A DNA stretch of 33,550 nt from CAYQTL01 sp964420405 (GCA_964420405.1 CAYQTL010000055.1:1-33550), one strand, 5' to 3'. Counted from the first letter of the stretch, positions 6,707 to 14,808 are shown. Program-made: numbers and translations. The notes: a model not told the origin generated them from the sequence alone.

Positions 6707-7597
6707 ATGCGCCTCCTCGATCCAGCCTCCCTCTGGCACCACGTCGCGGAGGTCTCCGCCGCCGCGCTGGCGGCGGGCGCCCTCGAGCCGATCTCCACCG
6801 CCGCCGAGACGGTTCCGGACGGCGGCATCCGCTTCACGGTCCGGGTCCTCGAGCGGCTGCAGCAGAAGATCGACCACACCCTCGAGCAGCGCCGTACGCG
6901 GACGGACCCGTTTCTTCCGCCGGATCCGGCGCTGGTGGTGGGAGACGTGTCCGACACCCACGTGGCGGTGCTCAACAAGTTCAACGTCCTCGACGACCAC
7001 CTGCTGCTCGTCACCCGCGAGTTCCGGTCGCAGGAGGAGCCGCTGGACGAGGACGACCTCGCGGCGCTGGCGGCGAGCATGGCGGCACGTCCGGCCCTGG
7101 GGTTCTACAACGGCGGCGAGAAGGCCGGCGCCAGCCAGCCTCACAAGCACCTCCAGGTGGTGCCTCTGCCTCTCGGCGGCGGGCCGGAGCCGACGCCGGT
7201 TGACGCGGTGGTACCGGACCCGGCGCCGCGGGGAGCTGTCCCCGCGCTCCGGTTCCGCCACGCGCTCGCGCCGCTGTCGCCGACGGAGGCGACGGACGGC
7301 GGCAGGCTGCTGGCCCTCTCCAGGGCGCTGCTCGCCGAGGTCGGCGTCGCACCCGCCGGCCAGCCGTACAACCTCCTCGTCACGCCCCGCTGGATGATGG
7401 CCGTGCCACGGCCGGTGGAGCGGTGGGAGGGGATCTCGGTCAACGCCCTCGGCTTCGCCGGCTCGCTGCTGGTGCCTGACCGGGAGCGGCTCGAGAAGGT
7501 CCGCCGGGCGGGGCCGATCGCCGCGCTGGTCGCGGCGGCGGGTGGAGGCGCCTCGCCGCCCGGCGGAGTCAGGGCCGCGGCGCGAGCCAGCGGATGA
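6707..7597 (+). CDS. ATP adenylyltransferase / Ap4A phosphorylase
   Basis: A 296-residue cytosolic enzyme of the Ap4A phosphorylase family (HIT superfamily, GalT-like branch), which converts diadenosine tetraphosphate plus phosphate to ATP and ADP. The N-terminal half carries DTHVAVLNKFNVLDDHLLLV and GFYNGGEKAGASQPHKHLQV. The catalytic H-x-H-x-Q motif is His146-Lys147-His148-Leu149-Gln150. The C-terminal domain has AGQPYNLLVTPRWMMAVPR, typical of the bacterial and fungal enzymes. Length is normal. The ATG at 6707 has only a weak GCGAG upstream; a TGCTACGCT extended -10 lies at 6677-6685. Its 3' end overlaps the convergent lipoprotein-like gene by 29 bases. It probably clears alarmone-like Ap4A and recycles nucleotides. 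Confidence 0.9.
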   Translation: MRLLDPASLWHHVAEVSAAALAAGALEPISTAAETVPDGGIRFTVRVLERLQQKIDHTLEQRRTRTDPFLPPDPALVVGDVSDTHVAVLNKFNVLDDHLLLVTREFRSQEEPLDEDDLAALAASMAARPALGFYNGGEKAGASQPHKHLQVVPLPLGGGPEPTPVDAVVPDPAPRGAVPALRFRHALAPLSPTEATDGGRLLALSRALLAEVGVAPAGQPYNLLVTPRWMMAVPRPVERWEGISVNALGFAGSLLVPDRERLEKVRRAGPIAALVAAAGGGASPPGGVRAAARASG

Positions 7598-7964
7598 CGA
7601 GTCCCTCGCAGACCACGGTGGGCCGCAGGCGGGTGGATGTGTCGTCCGGGACGATCCCGCGCTCGCACAGCCCGATCACGACCGCGTCGCCGTCCAGCTC
7701 GGCCGCGCGGCGACGGAGCCGGTTCTTCGCCACCTCGACCGCGGCCTCCTCGCCCCCTGCACCGATCGCCTCGGTCTCCAGCAGCACCCCGACCTCGTCG
7801 TAGGGACGGTCACCCAGCTGCCACGCCTCCAGGACCCGGACCTCGCGGACCCACCGCTCGGCGGCGGTGGGCTCGGAGGCGCAGGCGGCGTGCAACACGG
7901 CCGCGGTCGCGACTGAGGCGATGAGCAGGAGCGACGGCCGGAGTGATCTGGACGGGTGCACCAT
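7569..7964 (-). CDS. Small exported or lipoprotein-like hypothetical protein
   Basis: A 131-residue protein with an N-terminal signal sequence (hydrophobic stretch about 10-27) ending in LHAAC. Cys28 could be lipidated, but the -3 residue is His, so the lipobox is degenerate. The mature part has VREVRVLEAWQLGDRPYDEV, then EVAKNRLRRRAAELDGDAVV, then GLCER. The pattern of a short beta strand, 'Y-D-E-V-G-V', and a helix followed by 'A-D-A-V-V' recalls small surface lipoproteins of the RcsF/YbjQ kind, but I would not assign one. The ATG at 7964 has no ribosome binding site and a TACGAT exactly six bases upstream. The stop overlaps the end of the convergent Ap4A phosphorylase gene. Confidence 0.65.
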   Translation of the reverse strand: MVHPSRSLRPSLLLIASVATAAVLHAACASEPTAAERWVREVRVLEAWQLGDRPYDEVGVLLETEAIGAGGEEAAVEVAKNRLRRRAAELDGDAVVIGLCERGIVPDDTSTRLRPTVVCEGLVIRWLAPRP

Positions 7965-7970
7965 GATCCG

Positions 7971-7976
7971 ATCGTA
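7971..7976 (-). promoter_or_regulatory. -10-like box of the small exported protein gene, leaderless geometry
   Basis: TACGAT on the minus strand, six bases before the ATG at 7964. No Shine-Dalgarno lies between. A transcript starting seven bases after the box would begin on the A of the start codon. Confidence 0.5.
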
Positions 7977-8040
7977 CCTTGGCGGCTGGGCCCACGGCGG
8001 TGGAGACGCTCATCGCAGCCCGGATCGATCTCCGCCGCCG

Positions 8041-8161
8041 GGTTCATCCCCCGCCGTGTGCAGGTCGGTCGCCGTTCCACGGCGGCGGGTCAACCACCGC
8101 CCTGTCAGGGCGGACCCTGACGCAGCCGTCGCGAACGGGATCGGGATCGGGATCGGACGGG
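8041..8161. repeat. Type-A core with G-tract arm
   Basis: About 120 bp related, in opposite orientation, to 970-1078. The shared parts include GGTCGCCGTTCC, the GGCGG...CCGCC hairpin (8081-8101) and a downstream hexamer array with GGG at 8137-8139, 8143-8145, 8149-8151 and 8159-8161, which satisfies the G-quadruplex pattern on the plus strand. Two hairpins compete for 8097-8101: one pairs with 8081-8085, the other (8097-8102 with 8108-8113) is a perfect 6-bp stem. It fills the gap between the lipoprotein-like gene and the end of the DUF5916 gene. Confidence 0.7.
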
Positions 8162-8188
8162 CGGGTCGGTGGGCGCGACGGACCGGCG

Positions 8189-10420
8189 TCACAGCACCCA
8201 CGCGTACCCCACCTTCGCGAACAGGGTGCGGTCGGTGCGGGTGAGGTCGTACGCGCTGGTGCCGAGCGAGCTGTCCGAGTACCCGAGGAACAGCACCGTC
8301 CGGGGGTTGAGGGAGTAGGAGAACAGCAGCTGGGTGAACAGCTCCCGGTACCGGGGATCGCGCCCGTCGTCGTACTGCCCTGGCACGAAGTCGTACGCCA
8401 CGTGCTGGCCGATCGCGCGGATGAACGCCCGCGGGGTGAACTGCCACTGGGCCGTCAGCTGCGCGACGTTGGCGGTGTACAGCCTGCCGGCGTCGATCTC
8501 GAGGCGCTCCCAGGTGTCCTGCACCGTGAGCTGCAGATGGCGGCCGAAGCGGTACAGCAGACCGCCGTCGAGCTGCAGCTTCTCGGCCTGCCGCACGTTC
8601 GCGTAGTCGATCGCGTCGCCCGCCGTGAGGTTGAACCAGGCGTGGCTGTGGCCGTCGGGCTTCAGACAGATGTGGGCGGTCAGGGTGTCGTGGTCGAACT
8701 CCCGTCCGGCGTAGCCCTCGCGGCCGAGCGCGGGACGAAGGGAGGCGTGGGACTGGAGAGGACCGGCCACCGTGAAGACGACCGCCGCCTCGTCGAACAG
8801 GAGATCGCCGTCGTGGTCCTCGCGGTGCTCGACCTTGCCCTTCAGGTCGAGCCACGCGTACCACGTGTCGTCGGTACCGATCCACCGGTAGTCGACCCCG
8901 ATCTCCCCGCCCCGCATGTCGACCCGCGGCACGAAGCCGAGGTCGATCCGGACGTCCCGCCCGACGTCCTCGGCCTCGGCCCACCACGACAGCGACCGCG
9001 TCTCGTGGCTGTAGTACGCCCGCCACGCGATGTCGCCGAAGTCGCCTTCGGGCTGGCCGTGGCGCCCGGCGACGTCGTCCGGGTAGCGGGTGCGGGTGCC
9101 GAGCACCTGGAGCTGGATCCGGTCCGCCGGCGTCGGTCGCAGGTCGCCGTCGATGCCCGCCACCACGTTGCGGTAGCCGCCGCCGTCCCGCACGGTCGCC
9201 AGCACGCCGAGGGACGAGCTCTCGCCGAGGTCGTGCTCGTAGCGGGCGGCGCCCGCCAGCGAGTCGCGGTCGAGGGAGGTCGCGGAGGAGCGCTCGCTCG
9301 ACGGGAACAGGAGGTTGGTGGTCTCGTCCTCGGCGACGAAGCCGGCGAGCGTGTGGGGGCCTTCCTTGCCCGTCAGCTTCACCCCCCACCCCGGGTCCCG
9401 CACCACGCGGGTGTAGACCGCGTCCATCAGCGTGTCGAAGAAGTCCGCGCCCTCCATGAAGAACGGCCGCTTCTCCGGGTAGAACAGGGCGAACGGCTGA
9501 TTGACGTCGAGCTGACGCGCGTCAGCCTCCACCTGCGAGAAGTCCGGGTTGAGAGTGCCCGCGGCCACCAGATTCGGCGTCACGCCCCAGGTCGCCGTGA
9601 TCCCGGGCTCGAGATCGGTCCCGGCGCCGTCGAGCGGCCCGTCGGGCGGGTCGTCGCGGGTCTCGGTCCGTGCCGCCGTCAGGGCGGGGGCGAGCTCGAC
9701 GTTGCGGCCGGGCGTGACGCCCTCGAACCCCACGATCTCGATCGCCTGGCAGAGGTAGCAGTTGTCGCCGCGGTCCCGCGGAAACGCCCCCATCTGGCGG
9801 CCGCGGTCCCGCGGCCAGAAGCGGATCGCGTCGAACCGCCAGGTCTGCGGCCCGTCGGAGCGCTGGAAGCTGAGGCTCGAGAACGGGATCGCCAGCTCGG
9901 CCGTCCAGCCAGAGTCGGTCCGGCGGGCCGCGGAGTCCCAGATCCCGTCCCACGGCGTCGAGGCGCCGGGGCCCATCTCGATGTCGTCCATCTGGACGCC
10001 CAGCGGGTTGACCACGAACAGGTAGTTGCGCCGCTGGTCGTTGAAGGTGTCCAGAACCACGCCGACCCAGTCGTCGCTCCACGCGTCGTCGCGCTGCGAC
10101 AGGTGCGCGCGGATCGCCGACGGATCGGGGTCGAACGCCCGGAAGCCGACGTACAGCGTGCGATCGTCGTGGGTCACCAGCGCCTCGGTGCGGACCGGGG
10201 CCGGCGTGTTCTCGCCGGGATCCACCTCCACCGGCAGGCCGACCAGGAGCGCGTCGTCCCAGGCCGCCTCGTCGAGCCGGCCGTCGACCCGCAGCTCGCC
10301 GGCGGCTCTCGGAACCTGGAGCGGCGCCGGCGAGGGCCTGGAGTCGGCCGGGGTGGCGGCGCCGAGCACGGCCACCGCGACGCACACCTCGGCCACGGTC
10401 ATGCGGATCGGGTGGTCCAT
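8189..10420 (-). CDS. CBM9-like / DUF5916 domain outer-membrane-type protein
   Basis: A 743-residue exported protein. Residues 1-27 are a signal peptide. A carbohydrate-binding-module-9-like domain follows (about 35-230; GELRVDGRLDEAAWDDA, then LYVGFRAFDPDPSAIRAHLS and SDDWVGVVLDTFND). The rest is DUF5916, with NPDFSQVEADARQLDVNQPF and FYPEKRPFFMEGADFFDT, the two most recognisable blocks of that domain. The C-terminus alternates short strands rich in aromatic residues and ends in KVGYAWVL, as in beta-barrels with a terminal aromatic-x-aromatic pattern, so an outer-membrane barrel is likely. The ATG at 10420 has a GGAGGGG upstream; a longer frame to 10738 has no such support. Members often accompany secreted peptidase or glycan-utilisation genes, but the role is undefined. 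The nearby TonB gene may be relevant. Confidence 0.88.
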   Translation of the reverse strand: MDHPIRMTVAEVCVAVAVLGAATPADSRPSPAPLQVPRAAGELRVDGRLDEAAWDDALLVGLPVEVDPGENTPAPVRTEALVTHDDRTLYVGFRAFDPDPSAIRAHLSQRDDAWSDDWVGVVLDTFNDQRRNYLFVVNPLGVQMDDIEMGPGASTPWDGIWDSAARRTDSGWTAELAIPFSSLSFQRSDGPQTWRFDAIRFWPRDRGRQMGAFPRDRGDNCYLCQAIEIVGFEGVTPGRNVELAPALTAARTETRDDPPDGPLDGAGTDLEPGITATWGVTPNLVAAGTLNPDFSQVEADARQLDVNQPFALFYPEKRPFFMEGADFFDTLMDAVYTRVVRDPGWGVKLTGKEGPHTLAGFVAEDETTNLLFPSSERSSATSLDRDSLAGAARYEHDLGESSSLGVLATVRDGGGYRNVVAGIDGDLRPTPADRIQLQVLGTRTRYPDDVAGRHGQPEGDFGDIAWRAYYSHETRSLSWWAEAEDVGRDVRIDLGFVPRVDMRGGEIGVDYRWIGTDDTWYAWLDLKGKVEHREDHDGDLLFDEAAVVFTVAGPLQSHASLRPALGREGYAGREFDHDTLTAHICLKPDGHSHAWFNLTAGDAIDYANVRQAEKLQLDGGLLYRFGRHLQLTVQDTWERLEIDAGRLYTANVAQLTAQWQFTPRAFIRAIGQHVAYDFVPGQYDDGRDPRYRELFTQLLFSYSLNPRTVLFLGYSDSSLGTSAYDLTRTDRTLFAKVGYAWVL

Positions 10421-10698
10421 CGCCCCTCCGTCGGCCACCGCGGTCTCCGGCGGCCCCAGCGCTGGCGTACGGCGCCTTTCGCTTCCAGGTTGCGCATCTT
10501 GAGACACGCCCTCGATCTCATGAGCAGTGACCCGAGCCGGCCGGTCGTCGCCCACGTCCGCAGCCGACCGGCAACGCCCCCGCCCCGGCACGCCCGCCAC
10601 GTCTCCGGGCGGACGTCGAGACGGGGCGGCGGTCGCGGGAACAGGAGCCCGGGCAGAGGGGTTGCAGCCGTCGTCCGACCTCACCCGGGAGCCGCCCC

Positions 10699-11202
10699 AT
10701 GACCGACCTGCGAACCGGAGCGACCGTCCTCGTCGCACTCGCCGTCCTGACCGGCTGCGCCAGCCTCGAACGGGCCGAGTCGCCGGACGTCACCCTCGTG
10801 GACCTGCGGATCACTGACGTGACCGTGTTCGAGACCTCCCTCGAGGCGACCGTGCGGGTGACGAACCCGAACCCCGAGCCGCTCGAGATCGAGGGGGCGT
10901 CGTTCAAGCTCCGGCTGAACGGTCACAAGGTGGGTGCCGGGACCGCTCCCGCCGCGGCCACGGTTGCGGCGCTGGATTCGGTCACCGTCGAGGCCCGCTT
11001 CCACCTCTCCAACCTGGCCGCGCTGCGGCGACTGCAGGAGCTGCTGGAGAGCGAGGCGGTGGAGTACGGCCTCGAGAGCCGGCTGTTCGTGCGCCGGCCG
11101 TGGGGGCGGTCGACGCTGCGCGCCGCCACCAGCGGGAGGATCGATCTGGCCGGAGGCGGCCGTCCCGGTCCGGGCCCGGCGGTCACTGCACCGAGAAGCT
11201 GA
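10699..11202 (+). CDS. LEA14-like (LEA type 2 / WHy domain) lipoprotein
   Basis: A 167-residue lipoprotein. The signal peptide ends in the lipobox LTGC (Cys19). The mature domain reads VTLVDLRITDVTVFETSLEA, then VRVTNPNPEPLEIEGASFKL, the classic 'N-P-N-x-x-x-L/I-x-I' strand pair of LEA type-2/WHy domains, followed by the second half of the beta-sandwich. In bacteria these are small periplasmic or surface proteins tied to desiccation or envelope stress. The function here is inferred from fold only. The ATG at 10699 follows GGGAG with seven bases of spacing. It is divergent from the DUF5916 gene (278 bases, no clear promoter or repeat seen between them). Its end overlaps the convergent TonB gene by 20 bases. 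Confidence 0.85.
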   Translation: MTDLRTGATVLVALAVLTGCASLERAESPDVTLVDLRITDVTVFETSLEATVRVTNPNPEPLEIEGASFKLRLNGHKVGAGTAPAAATVAALDSVTVEARFHLSNLAALRRLQELLESEAVEYGLESRLFVRRPWGRSTLRAATSGRIDLAGGGRPGPGPAVTAPRS

Positions 11203-11923
11203 CCGTCACCAGGTAGCGGACCGCCACGGGTCGCCCTTCGAGGGTGGCCGGCTCGAACCGCCACTGGGAGACCGCGTCCACCGCCGCCTCCGTCAGGCCC
11301 GACGGCAGTCCCTTGAGGACCTTCAGGTCCGCCACCCGGCCGACGGTGTCGATGATCGCCTGCAGCACGACCACCCCCTCCACGCGGGCCTGGCGGGCAG
11401 GCTCCGGGTAGACCGGGTCGGGCGCGAACACCCGCACCGGCGGCTGGACGTCGCCCGTCACGTCGATCACGTCCAGGCCCGGACCGGGTGGCGCGTCGGG
11501 GAACACGGTGATCTCGTCGGTCCCCACGCGCGGGATCTCCGCCGGGTCGAGCACCGCGTCCTCCCGCTCGACGGGCTCGGGATCCTCGGGCGTCGGGTCC
11601 GGCACCGGCACCCGCCGCGCCTTCGGCGGATCGGGGACCGCCGGCTGGACCTTCGCCTTCGGCTGCTGAAACCGGACCGGCTGGACCCGGTAGACCTTCG
11701 GCGGGCCCGACGCGGCGACCAGCGGCGGCTCGGGAGCGGGCAGGACCACGAGCAGGGCGCCGAGGTGGACGACGACCGCCGCCGCGATCCCGAGGCGCAC
11801 CGCCCTGCGGCGGTCCGATCCCTCGGCCCGCTCGATCTCGACCACCGCCGGATGCAGCGCGTTGTAGGGCCTCGTCCAGCGCGAGTCGCGGTCGGCCAGC
11901 AGTCTGCGTTCACCGATGCGCAC
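11183..11923 (-). CDS. tonB: Energy transducer TonB
   Basis: A 246-residue TonB-type protein that passes proton-motive energy from ExbBD to outer-membrane receptors. The layout is a cytoplasmic N-terminus of about 40 residues (longer than usual), one TM helix (about 43-63, LGIAAAVVVHLGALLVVLPA), a Pro-rich periplasmic spacer (70-160, PPKARRVPVPDPTPEDPEP), and a C-terminal TonB domain (about 165-246). The C-terminal domain includes DPVYPEPARQARVEGVVVLQ, then AAVDAVSQWRFEPATLEGRP. The GTG start at 11923 follows GATGAGG. No exbB/exbD gene is in the window, so it depends on partners elsewhere. It is separated by 71 bases from the stop of the radical SAM gene on the same strand. Confidence 0.92.
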   Translation of the reverse strand: MRIGERRLLADRDSRWTRPYNALHPAVVEIERAEGSDRRRAVRLGIAAAVVVHLGALLVVLPAPEPPLVAASGPPKVYRVQPVRFQQPKAKVQPAVPDPPKARRVPVPDPTPEDPEPVEREDAVLDPAEIPRVGTDEITVFPDAPPGPGLDVIDVTGDVQPPVRVFAPDPVYPEPARQARVEGVVVLQAIIDTVGRVADLKVLKGLPSGLTEAAVDAVSQWRFEPATLEGRPVAVRYLVTVSFSVQ

Positions 11924-11994
11924 GGGTCCTCATCTCCACCCCATCCAGAACCTCCTACGCCGCGGGGCGGCTTCCGGTTCCATCGCAGGGGGCG

Positions 11995-13617
11995 TCAGGC
12001 GGGACGCAGCTGCGGACCGTCGTCGAGCCGCGAGGAGCGCTCGGCAGCGGCGCCCGCGCGCTCCGGCGTCCACGCCTCGACCCGGCGGTCCATCCCCTGG
12101 AACCGGTGGGCGTCGGCGAACTGGGCGAAGATCACGGCGTGCACCGCGACCACGTCCAGGTACTCGGGCCGGGTCACCGCCCACCGCAGCAGGGTCGCCG
12201 CCAGCCGCCAGCGGTCCGGACGCAGCCAGAAGCGGAGGTGGCGCCCGGCCGAGGACAGATGGCTCGCCAGGCTCGACGGGTCGGCGAGCCGGCCCGCGCG
12301 CGCGGCGGCCCGGCCGAAGCGCATCCGCGGCTGCGGGCGGGGTCGCGGCAGGCTGCGCATCAGCCGGTCCAGCCGAAGGCGGAACGCCTCCGGCCGGAAC
12401 AGGCGCCACACCAGCCGCCGGTGGCCCGCGATCAGGTCCTCCCGCGACATCTGCCGCGGGACCAGGTTGGTGTTGAAGTACTGGTCGCCAGCGGCCGACT
12501 TGTTGCCGTCGCCCAGCAGCCGGCCCTCCCGCCGCAGGCGGTCGAACAGGGGCGTCCCCTCCGACGCCACCAGCAGGTTGCAGGTCGGGACGGCGACCCC
12601 GGTCCGCGACAGAAACGCCTCGTGCTGGTCGAAGATCCGCGGCGGGTCCTGGTCGAAGCCCGACATGATGCCGGCGATGACGACGATGCCGTGCTCGTTC
12701 AGGCGTCGCAGGTCGCGCACGAGGTCGGACCTGAGGTTGTGCCGCTTGCCCGCACCGGCGAGCGCCTCGGTTTTGGAGGTCTCGACGCCCACGTAGACGA
12801 AGGTCAGCCCGGCCTCGGCCGCCAGCCGCATCAGGTCCGGCTTCCAGGCCAGGTCGATCGACAGCTGGGTCGAGAAGTAGACAGGCTCGGGCACCGAGCG
12901 GTTGAAGTCGCGCAGCGCGCCCAGCGTCCGCTCGGCGTGGCCGCGGTGGACCGTGAGGTTGTCGTCCGCGAGCATCACGAACCGGACGCCGCGCCGGTAC
13001 AGCAGCTCGAGCTCGGCGAGGATCTGATCGGGCGTCTTGGAGCGGACCTCGCGGCCGTACATCACGATCACGTCGCAGAACTCGCACCGGTAGGGGCAGC
13101 CGCGGGCGGTCTGCAGCGGCAGCTGGCCGTACCAGTGGACCGGAACGAGATCCCACCGGGGGACCGGCGAGGTGGTGACGTCGACGGTGTCGGGTTCGAC
13201 GTACTCGGCCGACCAGGATCCGCAGGAGAAGTCCTCCAGGAAGCGCGGCCAGGTGCGCTCGGCCTCACCCCGGAACAGGATGTCGGCGTGAGGCCGCACC
13301 GTCCCGTGGCTGAGGGTCGCGAACGGCCCGCCGATCGCCACCAGCTTCCCCCTCGCCCGGAACCGGTCGGCGATCTCCCTCATCGACAGCCAGTTGACGT
13401 AGAAGCCCGAGAGCACCACCAGGTCGGCGCCGGTGTCGTAGTCGACCGGCTGCAGGTCCGCGTCGACGATCTCGATCTCCGTCCCCGCGGGCGCCATCGC
13501 GGCGAGCGTCGGCAGCGCGAGGTTGGCGAGCATCGACCTGCCGCGGCCCCAGGTCCCGTAGTGCCTCGGGCTGTAGTAGCTCGTCAGCGAGCGCGGCCAC
13601 ACCATGTACAGCTTCAC
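11995..13617 (-). CDS. B12-binding-type radical SAM protein with DUF4070-like C-terminus
   Basis: A 540-residue enzyme. Residues 1-125 form the flavodoxin-like cobalamin-binding-type domain (ADLVVLSGFYVNW, LVAIGGPFATL). The radical SAM core follows, with the 4Fe-4S cysteines Cys174, Cys178 and Cys181 in TARGCPYRCEFCDVIVMYGR. FVMLADDNL and FVYVGVETSKTEALAGAGK are the usual later strands. The tail from about 370 (SEGTPLFDRLRREGRL, then GHRRLVWRLFRPEAF) resembles DUF4070 of the HpnR/HpnJ-like and related methylase families. The N-terminal domain lacks the D-x-H-x-x-G motif, so cobalamin binding would be base-off/His-off if it occurs. The reaction (methylation or rearrangement) is unknown. The GTG start at 13617 lacks a ribosome binding site but has TACAAT eight bases upstream. 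The EamA transporter gene lies 15 bases upstream. Confidence 0.88.
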   Translation of the reverse strand: MKLYMVWPRSLTSYYSPRHYGTWGRGRSMLANLALPTLAAMAPAGTEIEIVDADLQPVDYDTGADLVVLSGFYVNWLSMREIADRFRARGKLVAIGGPFATLSHGTVRPHADILFRGEAERTWPRFLEDFSCGSWSAEYVEPDTVDVTTSPVPRWDLVPVHWYGQLPLQTARGCPYRCEFCDVIVMYGREVRSKTPDQILAELELLYRRGVRFVMLADDNLTVHRGHAERTLGALRDFNRSVPEPVYFSTQLSIDLAWKPDLMRLAAEAGLTFVYVGVETSKTEALAGAGKRHNLRSDLVRDLRRLNEHGIVVIAGIMSGFDQDPPRIFDQHEAFLSRTGVAVPTCNLLVASEGTPLFDRLRREGRLLGDGNKSAAGDQYFNTNLVPRQMSREDLIAGHRRLVWRLFRPEAFRLRLDRLMRSLPRPRPQPRMRFGRAAARAGRLADPSSLASHLSSAGRHLRFWLRPDRWRLAATLLRWAVTRPEYLDVVAVHAVIFAQFADAHRFQGMDRRVEAWTPERAGAAAERSSRLDDGPQLRPA

Positions 13618-13625
13618 GCCGCCCG

Positions 13626-13631
13626 ATTGTA
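13626..13631 (-). promoter_or_regulatory. -10-like box of the radical SAM gene, near-leaderless geometry
   Basis: TACAAT on the minus strand, eight bases from the GTG at 13617 and squeezed between it and the stop codon of the EamA gene (13633). It suggests the radical SAM gene can be transcribed independently with a leader of about 0-2 bases. Confidence 0.45.
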
Positions 13632-13632
13632 C

Positions 13633-14508
13633 TCACGCACGCTCGGTGAGCACCACGCCCGCGACCACCAGCGCGGCCCCGACCACGAACCGCGGCCCCG
13701 GGGTCTCGCCGAGCACCGGCCACGCCGTCAGGGCCGTGATCGGCGGGATGGTGTACAGGAACACCCCCACCTTCTGCGCCTCGCTGCGACCGAGTGCCGC
13801 CACGTAGAGCAGCACCGCTCCGAACGAGCAGCCGACACCGAGGAACAGGATCGCGAGCCACGCCGAGGGCGCCATGCCGGTCAGCGACACCCCGCTGCGG
13901 ACGACCGCCACCGTGCCGAACGGCAGCAGCGTCGCCGCCCCGAGCAGCGTCATCGCGGCCGTCACCGTCAGCGGCCCGAACCGGTCGGTGGCGGTCTTGC
14001 CGAGGACGGTGAAGACGCCCCACAGCACGATGCTGGCGAGCACCAGCAGATCGCCCCAGGCACGGCCGCCGACGGCGAACGAGCGCAGTGCGTCGAGACC
14101 GATGACGACCAGCACGCCGACCAGCGCCACTCCGATGCCGGCGGCCTTCTGGGCCGTGAGCCGCTCGCGCAGGAAGAGGGCACCGAGGATCGCGATGGTG
14201 ACCGGCCCGGTGACGGCGTAGACCGACCCCGCCGACGCGGTGGTGTACTTCAGGCCGACGGTCTGCAGCCCGTAGTGGAGGCTGACGCCGCACAGGCTGA
14301 GCACCACCAGCCGGGACCACCATCCGGCGAGCGCGAGGCGGCGGCGGCGGATGGCGAGCCAGAGGCCGAAGCACGCCGCCGACACCACCAGCCGGGCGGT
14401 GACGACCGCCATCGGCGGCAGCGCCTCGAGGGCCACCTTGGTGGCCACGAACGACACCCCCCACAGGGTGCAGGCGGCGAGCAGGGCGAGGACCGCGGTG
14501 GCCGGCAC
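13633..14508 (-). CDS. EamA / DMT-superfamily transporter
   Basis: A 291-residue inner-membrane transporter of the drug/metabolite superfamily, with about ten TM helices in two EamA repeats. Landmarks include LLAACTLWGVSFVATKVALE at the start, TTASAGSVYAVTGPVTIAIL in repeat 1 and LLVLASIVLWGVFTVLGKTA opening repeat 2. It probably exports a small metabolite or amino acid; the substrate is unpredictable. I chose the GTG at 14508 because a TAGAGT box lies seven bases upstream and the product then starts MPATAVLALL, as in many relatives. A GTG at 14517 overlaps that box. The longer frame to 14718 would translate a REPIN-like repeat and is rejected. It may share a unit with the radical SAM gene 15 bases downstream. 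Confidence 0.88.
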   Translation of the reverse strand: MPATAVLALLAACTLWGVSFVATKVALEALPPMAVVTARLVVSAACFGLWLAIRRRRLALAGWWSRLVVLSLCGVSLHYGLQTVGLKYTTASAGSVYAVTGPVTIAILGALFLRERLTAQKAAGIGVALVGVLVVIGLDALRSFAVGGRAWGDLLVLASIVLWGVFTVLGKTATDRFGPLTVTAAMTLLGAATLLPFGTVAVVRSGVSLTGMAPSAWLAILFLGVGCSFGAVLLYVAALGRSEAQKVGVFLYTIPPITALTAWPVLGETPGPRFVVGAALVVAGVVLTERA

Positions 14509-14515
14509 GGCGAGC

Positions 14516-14521
14516 ACTCTA
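14516..14521 (-). promoter_or_regulatory. -10-like box of the EamA gene, leaderless geometry
   Basis: TAGAGT on the minus strand, seven bases before the GTG at 14508, with no Shine-Dalgarno. Weaker match to the -10 consensus than the boxes at 13626 and 19863. Confidence 0.35.
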
Positions 14522-14588
14522 CACCGGCCGCGGCGGCCGCGAGCGACCCGCTGCCGTCGTCTGAACCCCTCCGCCCGACACCCTGCTC

Positions 14589-14675
14589 GTAGCGCCGGCT
14601 TCCAGCCGGCACGCACCTGTCGCCACCCGGCGGATCGGCCCGCAAAGCATGCCAGCTGGAAGCTGGCGCTTCTAC
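14589..14675. repeat. REPIN-like inverted repeat, copy 1
   Basis: Two REP-like palindromes face each other: GTAGCGCCGGCTTCCAGCC (14589-) and its diverged inverse GCTGGAAGCTGGCGCTTCTAC (given as positions 14655-14675). The spacer of about 35 bases contains CACCCGGCGG. The same arrangement, including the spacer, recurs in reverse at 21504-21590. REP doublets of this 'scGCCGGCTTCCAGCCGGC' type are commonly linked to RAYT (Y1 transposase) genes; none is in this window. Confidence 0.8.
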
Positions 14676-14690
14676 GGGGCCCTCGCCGCA

Positions 14691-14808
14691 GCATCACGGC
14701 GCCCGAGGCGGCCGCCACCCGCGCCCCGCCGCCCGAGCTCCGCCGCCCGCATCACGCCGCCCGCATCACGCCGCCCGAACCGAGCCGCCCGAACCCCGCC
14801 GCCCGGGT
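14691..14808. repeat. Tandem repeat, about 14-bp unit (CGCCGCCCG + 5-6 variable bases)
   Basis: About eight units of CGCCGCCCG followed by variable bases such as CATCA, AGCTC or AACC, with a period of 14-15. Two adjacent units are identical (CGCCGCCCGCATCA). It lies between the REPIN and the protease stop codon. No coding frame is convincing. The 80 bases from 14809 to 14889 show nothing I recognise. Confidence 0.65.

Noticed and set aside
7569..7597. Overlapping convergent 3' ends (also at 11183-11202) as possible antisense regulation
   Set aside because: Overlaps of 20-30 bases between convergent genes are common in compact genomes and nothing further supports regulation.
10421..10738. N-terminal extension of the DUF5916 protein
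   Set aside because: No signal peptide or homology, and a GGAGGGG directly precedes the ATG at 10420, which gives a proper signal peptide.
14691..14808. CRISPR-like array
   Set aside because: The unit is only 14 bases with no unique spacers of constant length, and no cas genes are present.
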